64,000 nt of DNA from Artemia franciscana (Eukaryota; Arthropoda; Branchiopoda; Anostraca; Artemiidae): the NCBI RefSeq assembly GCF_032884065.1, contig NC_088873.1, positions 1,666,718 through 1,730,717 of the forward strand, read 5' to 3'. Both the position numbers and the translations under genes were made by a program. This document shows, one piece after another, positions 1 through 10,499 of the stretch (position 1 is its first letter; the number at the start of each line of letters is the position of its first letter). The notes beneath the pieces are model-generated. The model ran no database searches. It had not been told where the DNA came from and saw only the letters and a list, made by a program, of their open reading frames with translations.

Positions 1-1632
1 AGTTTGACTCTTTGCCACAATTCTACTTTTTAAAATAATTAAAAACTTTAGCGTAAAGAGCGAGGGACTGCGGAGGGGACAACCCATTTCATATACGGAG
101 TAATTTCTGTTCGTTTTAAGTTTTAATGTCGCTCCTTACTTTCAGTACAAAAAACTAGTTTTTTTTTATTTAATTTCTGAACGTTTTTGAATTAATGCAT
201 GTTTGATTTTGGCTCTCCGCACATAAATTATTGAAATGAAATTAGTATATTAATTTTTTTTTGGCTAAATGGCTTTCTCTTAGTTTTGATCAGACGATTT
301 TGAGAAATAAGGGGTGGGGAAGGAGGCCTAGCTGCCCTCCAATTTTTCGGTTACTTAAAAAGGCTACTAGAACTTTTAGTATTCAACGAACGTTTTTATT
401 AGTAAAAAATATACGTACCTTAAGAATTAACTTACGTAACAAACTTTTATATTCTTATATTTTTATTATGTGTACGAGGGGGTTTGTACCCTCGTTAATA
501 CCTCGCTCTTTACACTAAATCGTAAGTTTTGTCCCAATTCTTTAAGAATGACCCCTGAATCAAAAAGGCCGTAGAATAAATAGTTGAAATCACTAAAAAT
601 ATTTTAGAATAAAGAGCGAGGTATTTATCTCCTCCTAAATAACTCGCTCTTTACGCTAAAGTATTTTTAGAACCCCTCATATGCGTAATAATCTCTGTTC
701 GTTTTAAATTTCAATGCTATTCCTTACTTTCATTTGAAAAAACGTTTTCATGTTTATTTTTTCATTGTTTTTTTTATAGTAATGCTAGAAAATCCTGCGC
801 CCTTTTCATTGAATTTTTCCTCCCCCATGACATATTCCTCAAAGGAAAGATCCTCCCACAAAGCCCTCTCCCATCAACCCCACCCCCCAAACCAAAAAAT
901 CCCCATGAAAACGTCTGTACACTTCCCAATAACCATTACTATATGTAAACACTGGTCAAAGTTTGTAACTTGCAGCCCCTCCCTCAGGGATCGTGGAGGA
1001 GTAAGTCATTCCCAAAGACATAGTTATTATGGTTTTCGACTATGTTGAACAAAATGGCTATCTTAAAACTTTAATCTGTTGACTTTTGGAAAAAATGAGC
1101 ATGGGAGGGGGCCTATTTGCCCTCCAATTTTTTTGGTCACTTAAAAAGGGCACTAGAACTTTTCATTTCCGTTAGAATGAGCCCTCTCGCGACATTCAAG
1201 GACCACTTGGTCGATAAGGTGACCCCTGGGAAAAAAAAACAAAAAAAAAAACAAACAAACAAATAAACACGCACCCGTGATTTGTCTTCTGGCAAAAAAT
1301 ACAAAATTCCACATTTTTATGATAGGAGCTTGAAATTTTTGCTATAGAGTCCTCTGATATACCAAATGCGATAGTGTGATTTTCGTTAAGATTCTATGAC
1401 TTTTAGGGGATGTTTCCCCCTTTTTTCCAAAATAGGGCAAATTTTCTCAGGCTTGTAGATAGGAGCTTGAAACTTCTATAGTAGGGTTAAGTTATATATT
1501 TAGAATCAGCGTAAAAATTCAATTCTTTTGATGTATCTTTTAGCATCAAAATTCCGTTTTTTGGAGTTCCGTTTACTATTGAGCCGGGTCGCCCCTTACT
1601 ACAGTTCCTTACCACGAACTGTTTGAAAAGAA
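1..1632 (+). repeat. R1 repeat copy a, cut by the window start
   Basis: This is a noncoding dispersed repeat that recurs many times in the window (see 37422-38930, 41056-42781 and 42795-44516). It opens with the module CTTTAGCGTAAAGAGCGAGG. A diverged second copy of that module lies near 600-740, followed by a stretch rich in short C runs. It ends at ACGAACTGTTTGA. The short open frames inside it are not conserved between copies and look like chance. No transposase or RT is encoded. The family assignment rests on reading at least nine copies in the window; the class of element is unknown to me. Confidence 0.85.
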
Positions 1633-1840
1633 AATAATTCGGTATTTGTAGATAGGAGCTTGAAACTTCTATAGTAGGGTAAACTTATATATTTAGAATC
1701 AGCGTAAAAATTCAATTCTTTTGATGTATCTTTTAGCATCAAAATTCCGTTTTTTGGAGTTCCGTTTACTATTGAGCCGGGTCGCCCCTTACTACAGTTC
1801 CTTACCACGAACTGTTTGAAAAGAAAATAATTCGGTATTT
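1454..1840 (+). repeat. 193 bp tandem duplication of the R1 3' end
   Basis: Bases 1454-1646 and 1647-1839 are nearly identical, differing mainly at GGGTTAAGTT versus GGGTAAACTT. Each unit holds the last part of R1, including its terminal ACGAACTGTTTGA, plus about 20 bp of following DNA. Because flank is included, the duplication occurred after R1 had inserted here. Confidence 0.85.
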
Positions 1841-2151
1841 CGGGGCTTCTGACATTATTACTCCTTTGCGGAAGTTAGGCTCAAAATTGAAAAAGGATTA
1901 TATTTTTTCTCTGGGCCCCTTCCACCTCTTAGTTCGTTTATTTTCCCGTTAGTTTTCACCTGTTTTCGCTTTATAGTTGTGTTATCTCTTAGCAGTTCTT
2001 TCGTTAGTTGAGTTATGGTTGTGGTATATATGTTTTATCGCTCGTATAGTTGTGTTATTTTCGAATTATACTCCATAATAGAGAGGCTCCGAACACCCAG
2101 CATTGTATATTAAACTCTTAATTTGACGTTTTTTTCTAACGTGACCAGATT
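1841..2151. other. Unassigned noncoding spacer
   Basis: T-rich single-copy-looking DNA between two R1 copies. I see no open frame of note, RNA gene or repeat match. Confidence 0.5.
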
Positions 2152-3064
2152 CGTCCTGCGCCCTTTTCATTGAATTTTTCCCCCCATGGCATATTTCTCC
2201 AAGGAAATATCCTCCCACATAGTCCCCTCCCTCAACCCTACCCCCAAAACCAAAAAAATCCCCGCTGAAAACGTCTGTACACTTCCCAATAACCATTATT
2301 ATATGTAAACACTGGTTGAAGTTTGTAAATTGCAACCCCCCCCCCAGGGACTGTGGGAGAGTATGTCATCCCCAAAAACATAGTTATTATGATTTTCGAC
2401 TATGCTAAATAAAATGGCTATCTCAAAATTTTGATCCGTTGACTTTGGGAAAAAAATGAGCGTGGGAGGGGGCCTAGATGCCCTCCAATTTTTTTGGTCA
2501 CTTAAAAAGGGCACTAGAACTTTTCATTTCCGTTAGAATGAGCCCTCTTGCGACATTCTAGGACCACTTGGTCGATACGATGACCCCTGGGAAAAAAAAA
2601 CAAAAAAACAAACAAACAAACAAATAAACACGCACCCGTGATTTGTCTTCTGGCAAAAAATGCAAAATTCCACATTTTTGTAGATAGGAGCTTGAAACTT
2701 CTATAGTAGGGTTCTCTGATACGCTGAATCTGATGGTGTCATTTTCGTTAAGATCCTACGACTTTTAGGGGGTGTTTCCCCCTATTTTCCTAAATAAGGC
2801 AAATTTTCTCAGGCTCGTAACTTTTGATGGCTAAGACTAAACTTGATGAAACTTATATATTTAAAATCAGCATTAAAATGCGATTCTTTTGATGTAGCTA
2901 TTGATATCAAAATTCAATTTTTTAGAGTTTTGGTTACTATTAAGCCGGATCGCTCCTTACTACAGTTCGTTACCACTAACTGTTTGAACAGTGGTCAAGG
3001 TTCATAACTTACAGTCCCTCTCCCGGGAACTGTGAGGGATTAAGTCGTCCCTAACGACATAAAT
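2152..3064 (+). repeat. R1 repeat copy b (3' half) plus an abutting R1 internal fragment
   Basis: From TCCTGCGCCC at 2152 the sequence follows the second half of R1 to its usual end near 2984 (CTAACTGTTTGA). A second R1 piece, the part beginning CAGTGGTCAAGG, follows directly from 2985 to about 3064. That junction is also where similarity to block B at 15057 begins, so the left edge of the block A/B duplication falls inside R1 sequence. Confidence 0.75.
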
Positions 3065-3119
3065 CAACGACATAATCAAACCAACAACCCCCCCGAATTA
3101 AAAGAGACCTCTTTTAATT

Positions 3120-3577
3120 CGGGGGGGGGGGGTGTTTTGATTCAAAATGTAAATACCTATTGTTTTGTGTTGGTTTTCTGTGGATACTAAAATTAAGTTC
3201 ATCTAAGATACGAATAATTAGGACATCTAGGAATGAGATTTTATTTCCAATTTCAATTTCTAAGGTAAACTGTAAATTCTTATCATATGTATTAAGGTGA
3301 TCTAAAAAACCCCTAAGTTCATTTTCCCAAAGTTCCAAAGTGAAATTGCGTCATCCATGTAACGTCCCCAAAAGACGTTTTCGAATTAATTTAAGTTTTT
3401 CAATTAAATCAACCGAATTGCATATATAAGATTTTTGAGAAAAAAACAAAGGTTTGAAGACTGTGCATAATCATTTTCCAATGTTGGAGGCGGGGGCTTT
3501 CGTACAAACTACAATTGACCTTAAAGGAAAGCCTTGCTTATGTAATTTTGTAATTACTCGAAAAAAGAAAAAAAAAA
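3120..3577 (-). pseudogene. Inverted fragment of a Penelope-like element RT
   Basis: Read on the minus strand, this encodes a piece of the same reverse transcriptase found at 5030-6325, including FRGFLDHLNTYD-like and NKISFLDVLIIR-like segments. It continues into the region just upstream of that ORF, with an internal deletion around 3360-3385. It lies head-to-head against the forward PLE that starts at 3578. A GC-rich hairpin (C7 GAATTAAAAGAG / CTCTTTTAATTC G-run, 3088-3132) marks its other edge. It is noncoding today. PLEs often carry partial inverted copies at one end, so this probably belongs to the same insertion. Confidence 0.8.
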
Positions 3578-3874
3578 GCTAGGCTGGCATTAAAAACGTG
3601 TGTTTAAATCATTTTTTTTCATTTCAATGAATTGCCTCGTTTCATAACAATTTATTTATTAGTCCTGGTTGAACTTCGCTGAGGTAAGGATGCTGGGATT
3701 GTTTTGAAAAACTGTTCATTTTAGTTTTATTGATTCTATCACCTTGTAAGTTGTTTTTTATTATATATCTGTATTGCTGAGGACGGCCCTTAAACATAGG
3801 GCCGAAATACTCATTCTAATTTGTTTCCCACTGTCTTGAGAAATTTCCTATTGTTCTTCTCGTTTTTTGGTGTT
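3578..3874 (+). repeat. PLE copy A left pseudo-LTR
   Basis: It starts GCTAGGCTGGCATTAAAAAC and ends TTTTTTGGTGTT. The same roughly 297 bp returns at 6417-6713 in the same orientation with scattered differences, for example TTAAACATAGG versus TTGGACATAGG. It carries the hammerhead-like hairpin at 3777-3807. Confidence 0.85.
3777..3807 (+). other. Hammerhead-like CTGAGGA hairpin GAAA motif in left pLTR A
   Basis: CTGAGGA is followed by CGGCCC, a 9-base loop, GGGCCG and AAA. This resembles the CUGANGA / stem II / GAAA core of hammerhead ribozymes, which are known in PLE pseudo-LTRs. The closing C:G pair leaves the match imperfect, and I could not find a convincing stem I, so self-cleavage is only a hypothesis. 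Confidence 0.4.
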
Positions 3875-3879
3875 TGTGA

Positions 3880-4942
3880 TGGAAAGGCAGTGTGGTCTTC
3901 GTCGTTATTTACGTCTCGCTTATGGGGAACAGTTGACCAATGATATATTTTACTTCATTAGTTTAGGCAAAAAACACGCTAATATTAGTAACCAACAAAA
4001 ATTCTTGGAATCTTGCATATTTTAAAATCTTATTCCCAAGTCTTTAAGATCTAGATTACACTTAAATACCCGAAAAGAAGAGCAATTTGCTCATACATTA
4101 CAATTAAAAACATTAATACACATTATTAAAGATAAAAAACAAAAAAGATACATTATTTGCTCTGAAAGGAAATCTCTAGAAAAGTTTTTTTTCGAAAATT
4201 TGTCTTCTAATGATTTTAACCAAGTTGCTGGATTAGAAAGAAATTTATTTAGTCATTATTTCCGCTTATCAAGGGAACGACTTATTAAATAATTGGAAAA
4301 CCAACGAAATGAATCATCAATAAATAACCCTATTTATGCTCCAAGATTCCCTCCTGGGCCAGCTGTGGTTAATATGTTTTCTAGGACGCTTGAACCATTG
4401 GAAATTCAAACACTCGAAAAAGGTCCAAAATTCTCTTTTCTTCCAAAACAAGTTCCTGTGGCAGATTTGATTCCTCTCTAGATTCTTCTTTGCACAAATT
4501 GTATTCATCTATTTCCAACCCAGACTAAGTTAGGGCTAGTCTTATTGATAGACTTTACAATAATAAAAAAAATGAGAATCCTACCGCCAATATAGAACCA
4601 GATAATTTGCGTGACCTAAGAATTCTATCCAGTTTCCGCAAAGATCCGCCCATTATTATAACTGAAGCAGATAAAGGCAATTCTTTGGTTGTCATGGATA
4701 CGAAAATTTACGACACAAAAATTAATGCACATAATCCACGATCATACTGATCAGTTCGCTAAAAAAATTATAAAAGGATTAAAAGATCTAAAACAAAATG
4801 GTAAAATTACTCCCCAATTATATAATAAATATTTCCCCCGGGGCAGCTTTTGTCCAAAATTTTATGGTCTACCAAAACTACATAGGCAAGGCATTCCTTT
4901 AATGCCAATTAGAGCTTGTACAAAACCCCCCATCCAACATTA
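3880..4942 (+). pseudogene. Broken N-terminal part of the PLE polyprotein, copy A
   Basis: The reading corresponds to the better preserved copy at 15960-17015: an ERQCGLRRYLRLAYG-like start, a basic middle region and an ITEADKGNSLVVMD segment that precedes the RT in PLEs. A YGLPKLHRQGIPLMPIRA segment follows, matching the conserved YGLPKxHK RT motif. Here it is split by a TAA before LENQRNESS, a frame change near 4475 (ADLIPL then stop), and a further shift after NAHNPRSY near 4745. Several of these lesions are shared with copy B. Confidence 0.8.
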
Positions 4943-5029
4943 GAAAATGGTTATGTACAGCCTTCAAACCTTTGCTTTTTTCTTAAAAATATATAATTTT
5001 TTCTTATATATGTAATTCGGCTGATTTAG

Positions 5030-6325
5030 TTGAAAAACTCATTTTCGGAAAATACAATTATCAGTAGCTTTGACATTGTGTCTATGTATACAAATATTAA
5101 TGTAGCAGAATCCGAGAAATTATTAGAAAATAAAATAAATGAGAATTATGACTTAATAGAAGTTTCAGTAACAGAATTAGATTGCGACGTTTTAATGACC
5201 TTGGTTAAACTTTGTAAGAAGTATTCAATGTATTTCCAATTCCGTAGTTCTTTCTACCAACAAATAAATGGCTTACCCATGGGTGCGCCTCTCTCCGGGT
5301 TACTGGTGAATATTTATGTAGAGCATATTGAAAATTGGGCATTAAATTCATATTTTTTTAAACATATCTTTTGGGGACGGTACATGGATGACGTAATTTC
5401 ACTTTGGAACTATGGGGAAAATGAATTTAGGGGTTTTTTAGATCACCTTAATACATATGATAGGAATTTACAGTTTACCTTAGAAATTGAAATTGCAAAT
5501 AAAATCTCATTCCTAGATGTTCTAATTATTCGTAACTTATATGAACTCAATTTTACTATTTACAGAAAACTAACACAAAACAATAGATATTTACATTTTG
5601 AATCAAACCACCCGCGACAAATTAAAAGAGGTGTCATAATATCTCTCGTCGATCGTGCCCTATACATTTGTTCTGATTCCTACATCACAGCTGAACTGGA
5701 CTTTATCAGGAACACACTTTTTGGAAATGGGTATCCTCTTTTATTTATTAATAATACAATTAACCGTAGAGTGAAAAGACACTCTCATAAAATCAACGAT
5801 AATTTACCATGTGAGAATCCCAATAAGCCCCAAAACATAATTTACCTCCCATATATCCCAAAAATCATTAGAAATCTTAAAAAAGTATGCACACAAAATA
5901 ATCTGTATGTTGTATTTAACAATAATTTGAAAATCATAAATCTCCTAAATTCTGGTAAAGATAAAACACCAGTTATTCGCCAAAGAGGTGTCTATCAAAT
6001 ACCATGCGACTGTGGCAAATTCTATGTAGGGAGCACCTACCAGAATTTCGAGAAACGCCTACAACAACTTAAGGATTATATCACCAAAGCTCTGAATTCT
6101 TATATTACTTCTGTTTCTTTTGATTCTGCTTTAAGCAGCCATATTTTTGAAAATCGTAGCCACAAAATACTTTTTGAAGAATATGCCATTATTAGCAATG
6201 ATCTAGGCATAAAGCAAGTAGTGCGAGGAGTAATTGAAATCAGACTTAAGATTAATAATAATATTTCCTTAAATAGGGATTTAGGAGAATATTCACTAAA
6301 TGCTCAATACACCAAATTTAATTAA
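5030..6325 (+). CDS. PLE reverse transcriptase - GIY-YIG endonuclease, copy A
   Basis: This 431-codon open frame starts at a TTG (read as M) and is really a continuation of the broken upstream frame, so this is not a true start. RT motifs in order: SSFDIVSMYTNI (first catalytic Asp), INGLPMGAPLSGLLVNIY, then GRYMDDVISLW with the catalytic YMDD. The C-terminal endonuclease begins GVYQIPCDCGKFYVGST (GIY and YIG equivalents, with a CDC pair as in PLEs). The expected REAIEI segment near the end reads RGVIEI, so the Glu that copy B retains is lost. The last residues also differ from copy B by a one-base shift (AQYTKFN). Family function: RT with target nicking for retrotransposition. This copy probably lacks endonuclease activity. 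Confidence 0.88.
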   Translation: MKNSFSENTIISSFDIVSMYTNINVAESEKLLENKINENYDLIEVSVTELDCDVLMTLVKLCKKYSMYFQFRSSFYQQINGLPMGAPLSGLLVNIYVEHIENWALNSYFFKHIFWGRYMDDVISLWNYGENEFRGFLDHLNTYDRNLQFTLEIEIANKISFLDVLIIRNLYELNFTIYRKLTQNNRYLHFESNHPRQIKRGVIISLVDRALYICSDSYITAELDFIRNTLFGNGYPLLFINNTINRRVKRHSHKINDNLPCENPNKPQNIIYLPYIPKIIRNLKKVCTQNNLYVVFNNNLKIINLLNSGKDKTPVIRQRGVYQIPCDCGKFYVGSTYQNFEKRLQQLKDYITKALNSYITSVSFDSALSSHIFENRSHKILFEEYAIISNDLGIKQVVRGVIEIRLKINNNISLNRDLGEYSLNAQYTKFN

Positions 6326-6416
6326 AAATGACCTTACGAAATATTATAAAAAAAAAACAATAGATATTAACAAAGAAACTGTCACAAATAGACCTATGAA
6401 ATCAGCAGCGAAAAAA

Positions 6417-6713
6417 GCTAGGCTGGCATTAAAAACATGTTTTTAAATCATTCTCTTCCATTTCAATGAATTGCTTCGTTTCATCACAATTTATTTATCA
6501 GTTCTAGTCGAACATCGGTGAGGTAAGGATGCTGGGACTGTTTTGAAAAACAGCTCATTTTAGTTTTATTGATTTTATCTTCTTGTAATTTGTTTTTTTA
6601 TTATATATCTGTATGGCTGAGGACGGCCCTTGGACATAGGGCCGAAATATTCAGTCTAATTTGTTTCCCACTGTCTTGAGAAATTCCCTATTGTTCTTCT
6701 TGTTTTTGGTGTT
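6417..6713 (+). repeat. PLE copy A right pseudo-LTR
   Basis: Same sequence and orientation as 3578-3874. It contains the CTGAGGA / GGCCC hairpin / GAAATATTC motif at 6617-6647. The unique flank begins CATGTAAAACTAAACAG. Confidence 0.85.
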
Positions 6714-8464
6714 CATGTAAAACTAAACAGTCTAACAATACTGAGCTAAATTCGTGGCTAATAATCCCGCATCCTCTTAGAGTAGTCCACATCAGGGTTG
6801 CCAACTGGACTCATTCCCATGTGTCGGATAAAATGACATAAAAGGGCAAAAACGTGGCACGTTTTAGAAATTTGGGACATAAAAGGACAAAAGAGGGACA
6901 TATTTTATAAATTTGTAACATAAACATAACCATTTCCCTACGAGATATATATTTTAGTAAAAAAAGTCCCTTTTAGCCAAAGTAGTGCTTTTTCAACATT
7001 TCTTTGTTTTTGAGTACCTATAATCTGTCAAAAATGTCATAAATAAAGGATTGTTAATTATGTCTTATAACCATCTCACTCAAGTTCTTCATTTGAGTGA
7101 AGTTGGATTAATCCTAATGAAATATACCTAAAAAGATGAAAATAAAGTATATTAGTAACAAAATTATGTATACTTCAACAGAGAATTATGGAAATACCCC
7201 CCCCCCTAGAGCAATATATTAAATGGTTTCTGACAGAACTAAACCAAAATACCAACTAAAATATTTAATGAAAATATACCCGTGTTGTAGTGTATAAACA
7301 CTCCTGCGCTAGGCTAATTATCGCTGAATACTTACTCAAATAAAGAAAATATAACATAATTAAAGATATAAGCACCAAAGGATTTGCTCCAAAGTAAGGA
7401 ATTTATATGTTTGTATCAGTTTCTTAATATCACACACTAAGTCATTTTGTATGAATTTTTTATATAAATTATTTAGTTTTCATTATATTTGATGTTAACT
7501 GGCCGCTTTTAATGAGGTTCACAAACATCTTTTGTATCACATAAGGGATAAAAAAAATGATAATGCCCCACACTAGGCTAGATGAAATGTTTGAAAATGT
7601 TCTATTAATTATGGGATTTCGGTGGAGGCTCGATAAGAAAAGCTTTTAATTTATACAGAGTAAACCTAGTGCATACAGAATAAGAAATCTACAGAATAAG
7701 TCTATGTGCATGCACCTATAATATTTTTGATTAGCCTATATTGACATAAATGGTAGATAAAAAAGCTTTTTAAAATCTAAAGACAATAAAAAGACTTTAA
7801 TATAGATTAAACATGTTATTTACGTATTTTTTTGCAAGATATTAAATAATTCATGTTCAGTGAGTTCCCAGAGCCATCTATAAGAAATAGATTATTATAT
7901 TGACTTAATGGAATAGTTTTAGGTAACCATTCGGCTGTGCTTGGTCCTCATTAAGTCCAATGAAAAATTGGGTGCACATCAATAGAATTTATTTATTTTA
8001 ATTGCCGACTTCGGTTTGGTATGTTTTCAAAGGGAGCTTTGATATTTTTATTTCGTGATCCGACAGTGACGAAAGTTGAAAATCTCATATTTGATTACAT
8101 GTAAAATTCTCAGTGCTTGCGGCAAAATTTTATACAAATGGTAGCATTGTTATAGCTCAGAGTAAAATTAAATAGCCATTGAAAATTTCATATTTAGTGA
8201 GAGCCAAGAATGAAAGCTTCATTATCACGTCAAGCATCAGCACATAGTGCCAAGCGTAACGATCTGTTTTATGTAACACTGAATATCGGTTGCGTTATTG
8301 TTGCATATATATATGATTAAATTTGGATTTTACTGAAAAAAAATGCAGTTTGAATGCTATTAAATTTTTTTTATTTTAATATATAAGAAATTGTGAAGAC
8401 TTTAAAGAATACACATCAGTATACGAATGTTAAGCTGATAATCCACGGTCATTTGCTTTTTCAG
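6714..8464. other. Noncoding flank shared by blocks A and B
   Basis: AT-rich DNA without a supported gene, repeated almost base for base at 18770-20524. It holds one diverged, inverted copy near 7070-7110 of the short TGAAGTTAG motif that recurs at 12090-12885. Near 6794 there is a CAGGGTTGCCAACTGG stretch resembling a hAT-type terminus, but I found no partner terminus. Confidence 0.6.
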
Positions 8465-9345
8465 TAAAGAGCAATCGTGCTGGTATTTAGTAGGTATGAG
8501 GGTTGTCAACCTACCTATGTCCATTTTCACTTGTATTAAGTTTGATTCGGTCATTTATTGAAATTTCTTTTCGTTTTAAGTTTCATTTATTTATTGATGT
8601 TGATTTGCGACAGTTTTACGCTTGGTAGATTATTTGACTTTATTTTTCTTCATATTTGGCAATCGAGCACTTTGCTTTTTTTTAGGAAAACCTTATTTTG
8701 TGAATTTTTTTTTTTAATTAACAAAGATATAAATTTGAAACCTGTTTGTCAAACATTTCTTGGTAAAGAAATGTACGTAAGGAGCGATATGGCTCAATAG
8801 AAATTCTTAGAAACACAGTCTTGTATGCGAAGGATGTATGAAGAGAATCAAATTTAAATGTTTATTCAAAGTATATAAAATTCATCAAACCTAAAGTTAC
8901 ACATAAGAAATTCCGAGCCTGAGAAAATTTGTCAACTTTTGAAAAAGAGAGGAAACACCCCCAAAACATCAAGTGATCTTAATGAAAATCACGTCGTCAG
9001 ATTCAGCATATCAGATAACTCTATTCTAGAGGTTTCAAGCAACCATATACCAAAATGTCGAATTTTGTATTTTTGCCAGGAGCAAGACCACGAATGTGTG
9101 TATATTTGTTTTTTCATTTTGCCCAGGGGTGATTGTGTTGAACCAGGGATCCTAGGAGATGAAGAGAGAGCTCAATTAATTGGGAATCTAAACTTCTAGT
9201 AAGTGCTCTTTTTAAGTGAGTAAAAATATTGGAGCGCAGATAGCCCTCCTCCCACAGCTTTTTTTTTCAAAGTCGTCCGATCAAAACTTGGAGATAGCCA
9301 TTTTGTTTAGCAAACTTGTTTTTAAACTTGTGTTTTTGTCCATTT
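8465..9345 (-). repeat. Diverged R1/R2-type repeat, copy A
   Basis: Bases 8770-9345 read as an old R1 copy on the minus strand: GTAAGGAGCGATATGGCTC against GTAAGGAGCGACCCGGCTC, then the AGATTCAGCATATCAGA and TTTTGCCAGGAGCAAGACCACG segments. Bases 8465-8770 match the module at 63545-63870, including TTACGCTTGGTAGATTA-like sequence. An 86-codon open frame at 8939-9199 lies inside and recurs at 21002-21262. Because it sits in a noncoding repeat shared with R1, I regard it as chance rather than a gene. Confidence 0.7.
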
Positions 9346-9665
9346 GTTTTTAAACTCGTTTTCCATATCTCCAATTTCTTATGAATGTTTTCACTTCATG
9401 TTTTTAAATCAATAGACACATTTGTGACCCTTGCATCAACTTATTCAAAATATTTAATTTTCCAAAAATTACCACCATATTGGTTACTTTAATAATAAAT
9501 TTAACATCCCCAGGCATAGTTTACATTCTCATTTTGATTTTCTTCAAGAAAAATTACAATTTCTTCTTTGAGTTCACAAAAATGAGGTATTATCTTCACA
9601 CAACTTCCCAAATGACCTTCAGCTTTCAATGGACGGTAATTTATGTAGTTTGTGACTTACATTAT
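9346..9665. other. Unassigned noncoding DNA
   Basis: Shared with 21410-21725. No gene, RNA or repeat recognised. The A/B alignment breaks at its right end, where block B carries 3.4 kb of extra sequence. Confidence 0.5.
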
Positions 9666-9666
9666 T

Positions 9667-10440
9667 AAAACTTGCTAAAGGTACAAATTGGAAACCTGTT
9701 TATATTTGCAATCAATTATTTTCGTTTGTAAATTTGACCTATCAGCAAGTTATAACAAGAGATCTGTCAGAAATAGAGAATGAAATTTTCGAAAAAGGGG
9801 ATTAATTCCAACATCGTTTAAAACCACTGGCCAATTCAGCGGGCCGGGAAGACTCCGGGTGCCTCAAGATTTTTCCAACGCCCTTATTTTTTTGTTTTGT
9901 TTCTGTTTTTCAATCTTTTTTTAAAAAATAAATCTGTCAAGTTGGTTTACTATTGGCGCTTTTGTCAACCCCACCAGATTTTGCCTATTGGTGCCCTTGT
10001 CAAATTACCTCCTCCAAGAATTTTAAACTAGATCCGCCCCTATTTAAAGCAATTAAGTATTTAGATAACTTAGAAACTGATTTGAATAATTTTATTAATA
10101 AGCGGAGCAAGAAAGAATATAGAGACAAAGATGCTCTTTGAAATCGGATAAAACTTGTTATGACTAGAGCCTGTAATAATACATTCACTAGTTCAAGTAC
10201 TCTTAGCAAGGGCTCAATATTTTATAATGATAAAATAAAGCAAGAAATCGCTAATTTACATAATGAGTTTGTGATTGGCCAAGTAAATTAAAATAACAGC
10301 TATTTCGGCAAAATTTGTCAAAAGCTTTATTGTAATGTTTTTTCAAAGGAGGTACTTACACTAAAGACTTCTTAAAAAGTTCATTTAGATGATGAAAATT
10401 TAATTGAAAATACGGATGATAAACTTAAAAAATGATTTTA
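9667..10440 (+). pseudogene. Unidentified coding-like remnant, copy A
   Basis: Several stretches read like protein. They include KLAKGTNWKPVYICNQLFSF then LTYQQVITRDLSEIENEIFE near 9670-9805, and AIKYLDNLETDLNNFINKRS near 10050-10110. After a stop comes LVMTRACNNTFTSSSTLSKG and then IANLHNEFVIGQ up to 10288. I do not recognise the family. The segment lies directly upstream of the gypsy gag and could be its N-terminal gag or a separate retroelement remnant. A second copy lies at 25136-25960. Stops and frame changes make it nonfunctional. Confidence 0.4.
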
Positions 10441-10499
10441 GAATTAAAAACAAGAGTTTTCTTTTTTATATTCGACTGCAAACTTCCATAAAGATCCAC

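Larger units (their letters stand above)
3578..6713 (+). mobile_element. Penelope-like element, copy A, with flanking pseudo-LTRs
   Basis: The element comprises a left direct repeat (3578-3874), a coding interior and a right direct repeat (6417-6713). The interior encodes the PLE N-terminal region, a reverse transcriptase and a C-terminal GIY-YIG endonuclease, the hallmark of endonuclease-bearing PLEs. Direct terminal repeats known as pLTRs are typical of the group. The upstream coding part is broken: an in-frame TAA near 4290, a stop in the reading of 4023-4028, an extra 9 bp near 3950, and frameshifts between about 4740 and 5030. The RT-endonuclease frame stays open. Copy B at 15660-18769 is about 99% identical. 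This element is inactive as it stands. Confidence 0.9.

Noticed and set aside
6794-6812. CAGGGTTGCCAACTGG as a hAT transposon end
   Set aside because: No inverse partner or 8 bp duplication could be found downstream.
8939-9199. An 86-codon frame found in near-identical form at 21002-21262, suggesting a conserved small gene
   Set aside because: It lies within a noncoding repeat related to R1 and its second copy is simply the other duplicated block. R1 copies elsewhere do not keep the frame.
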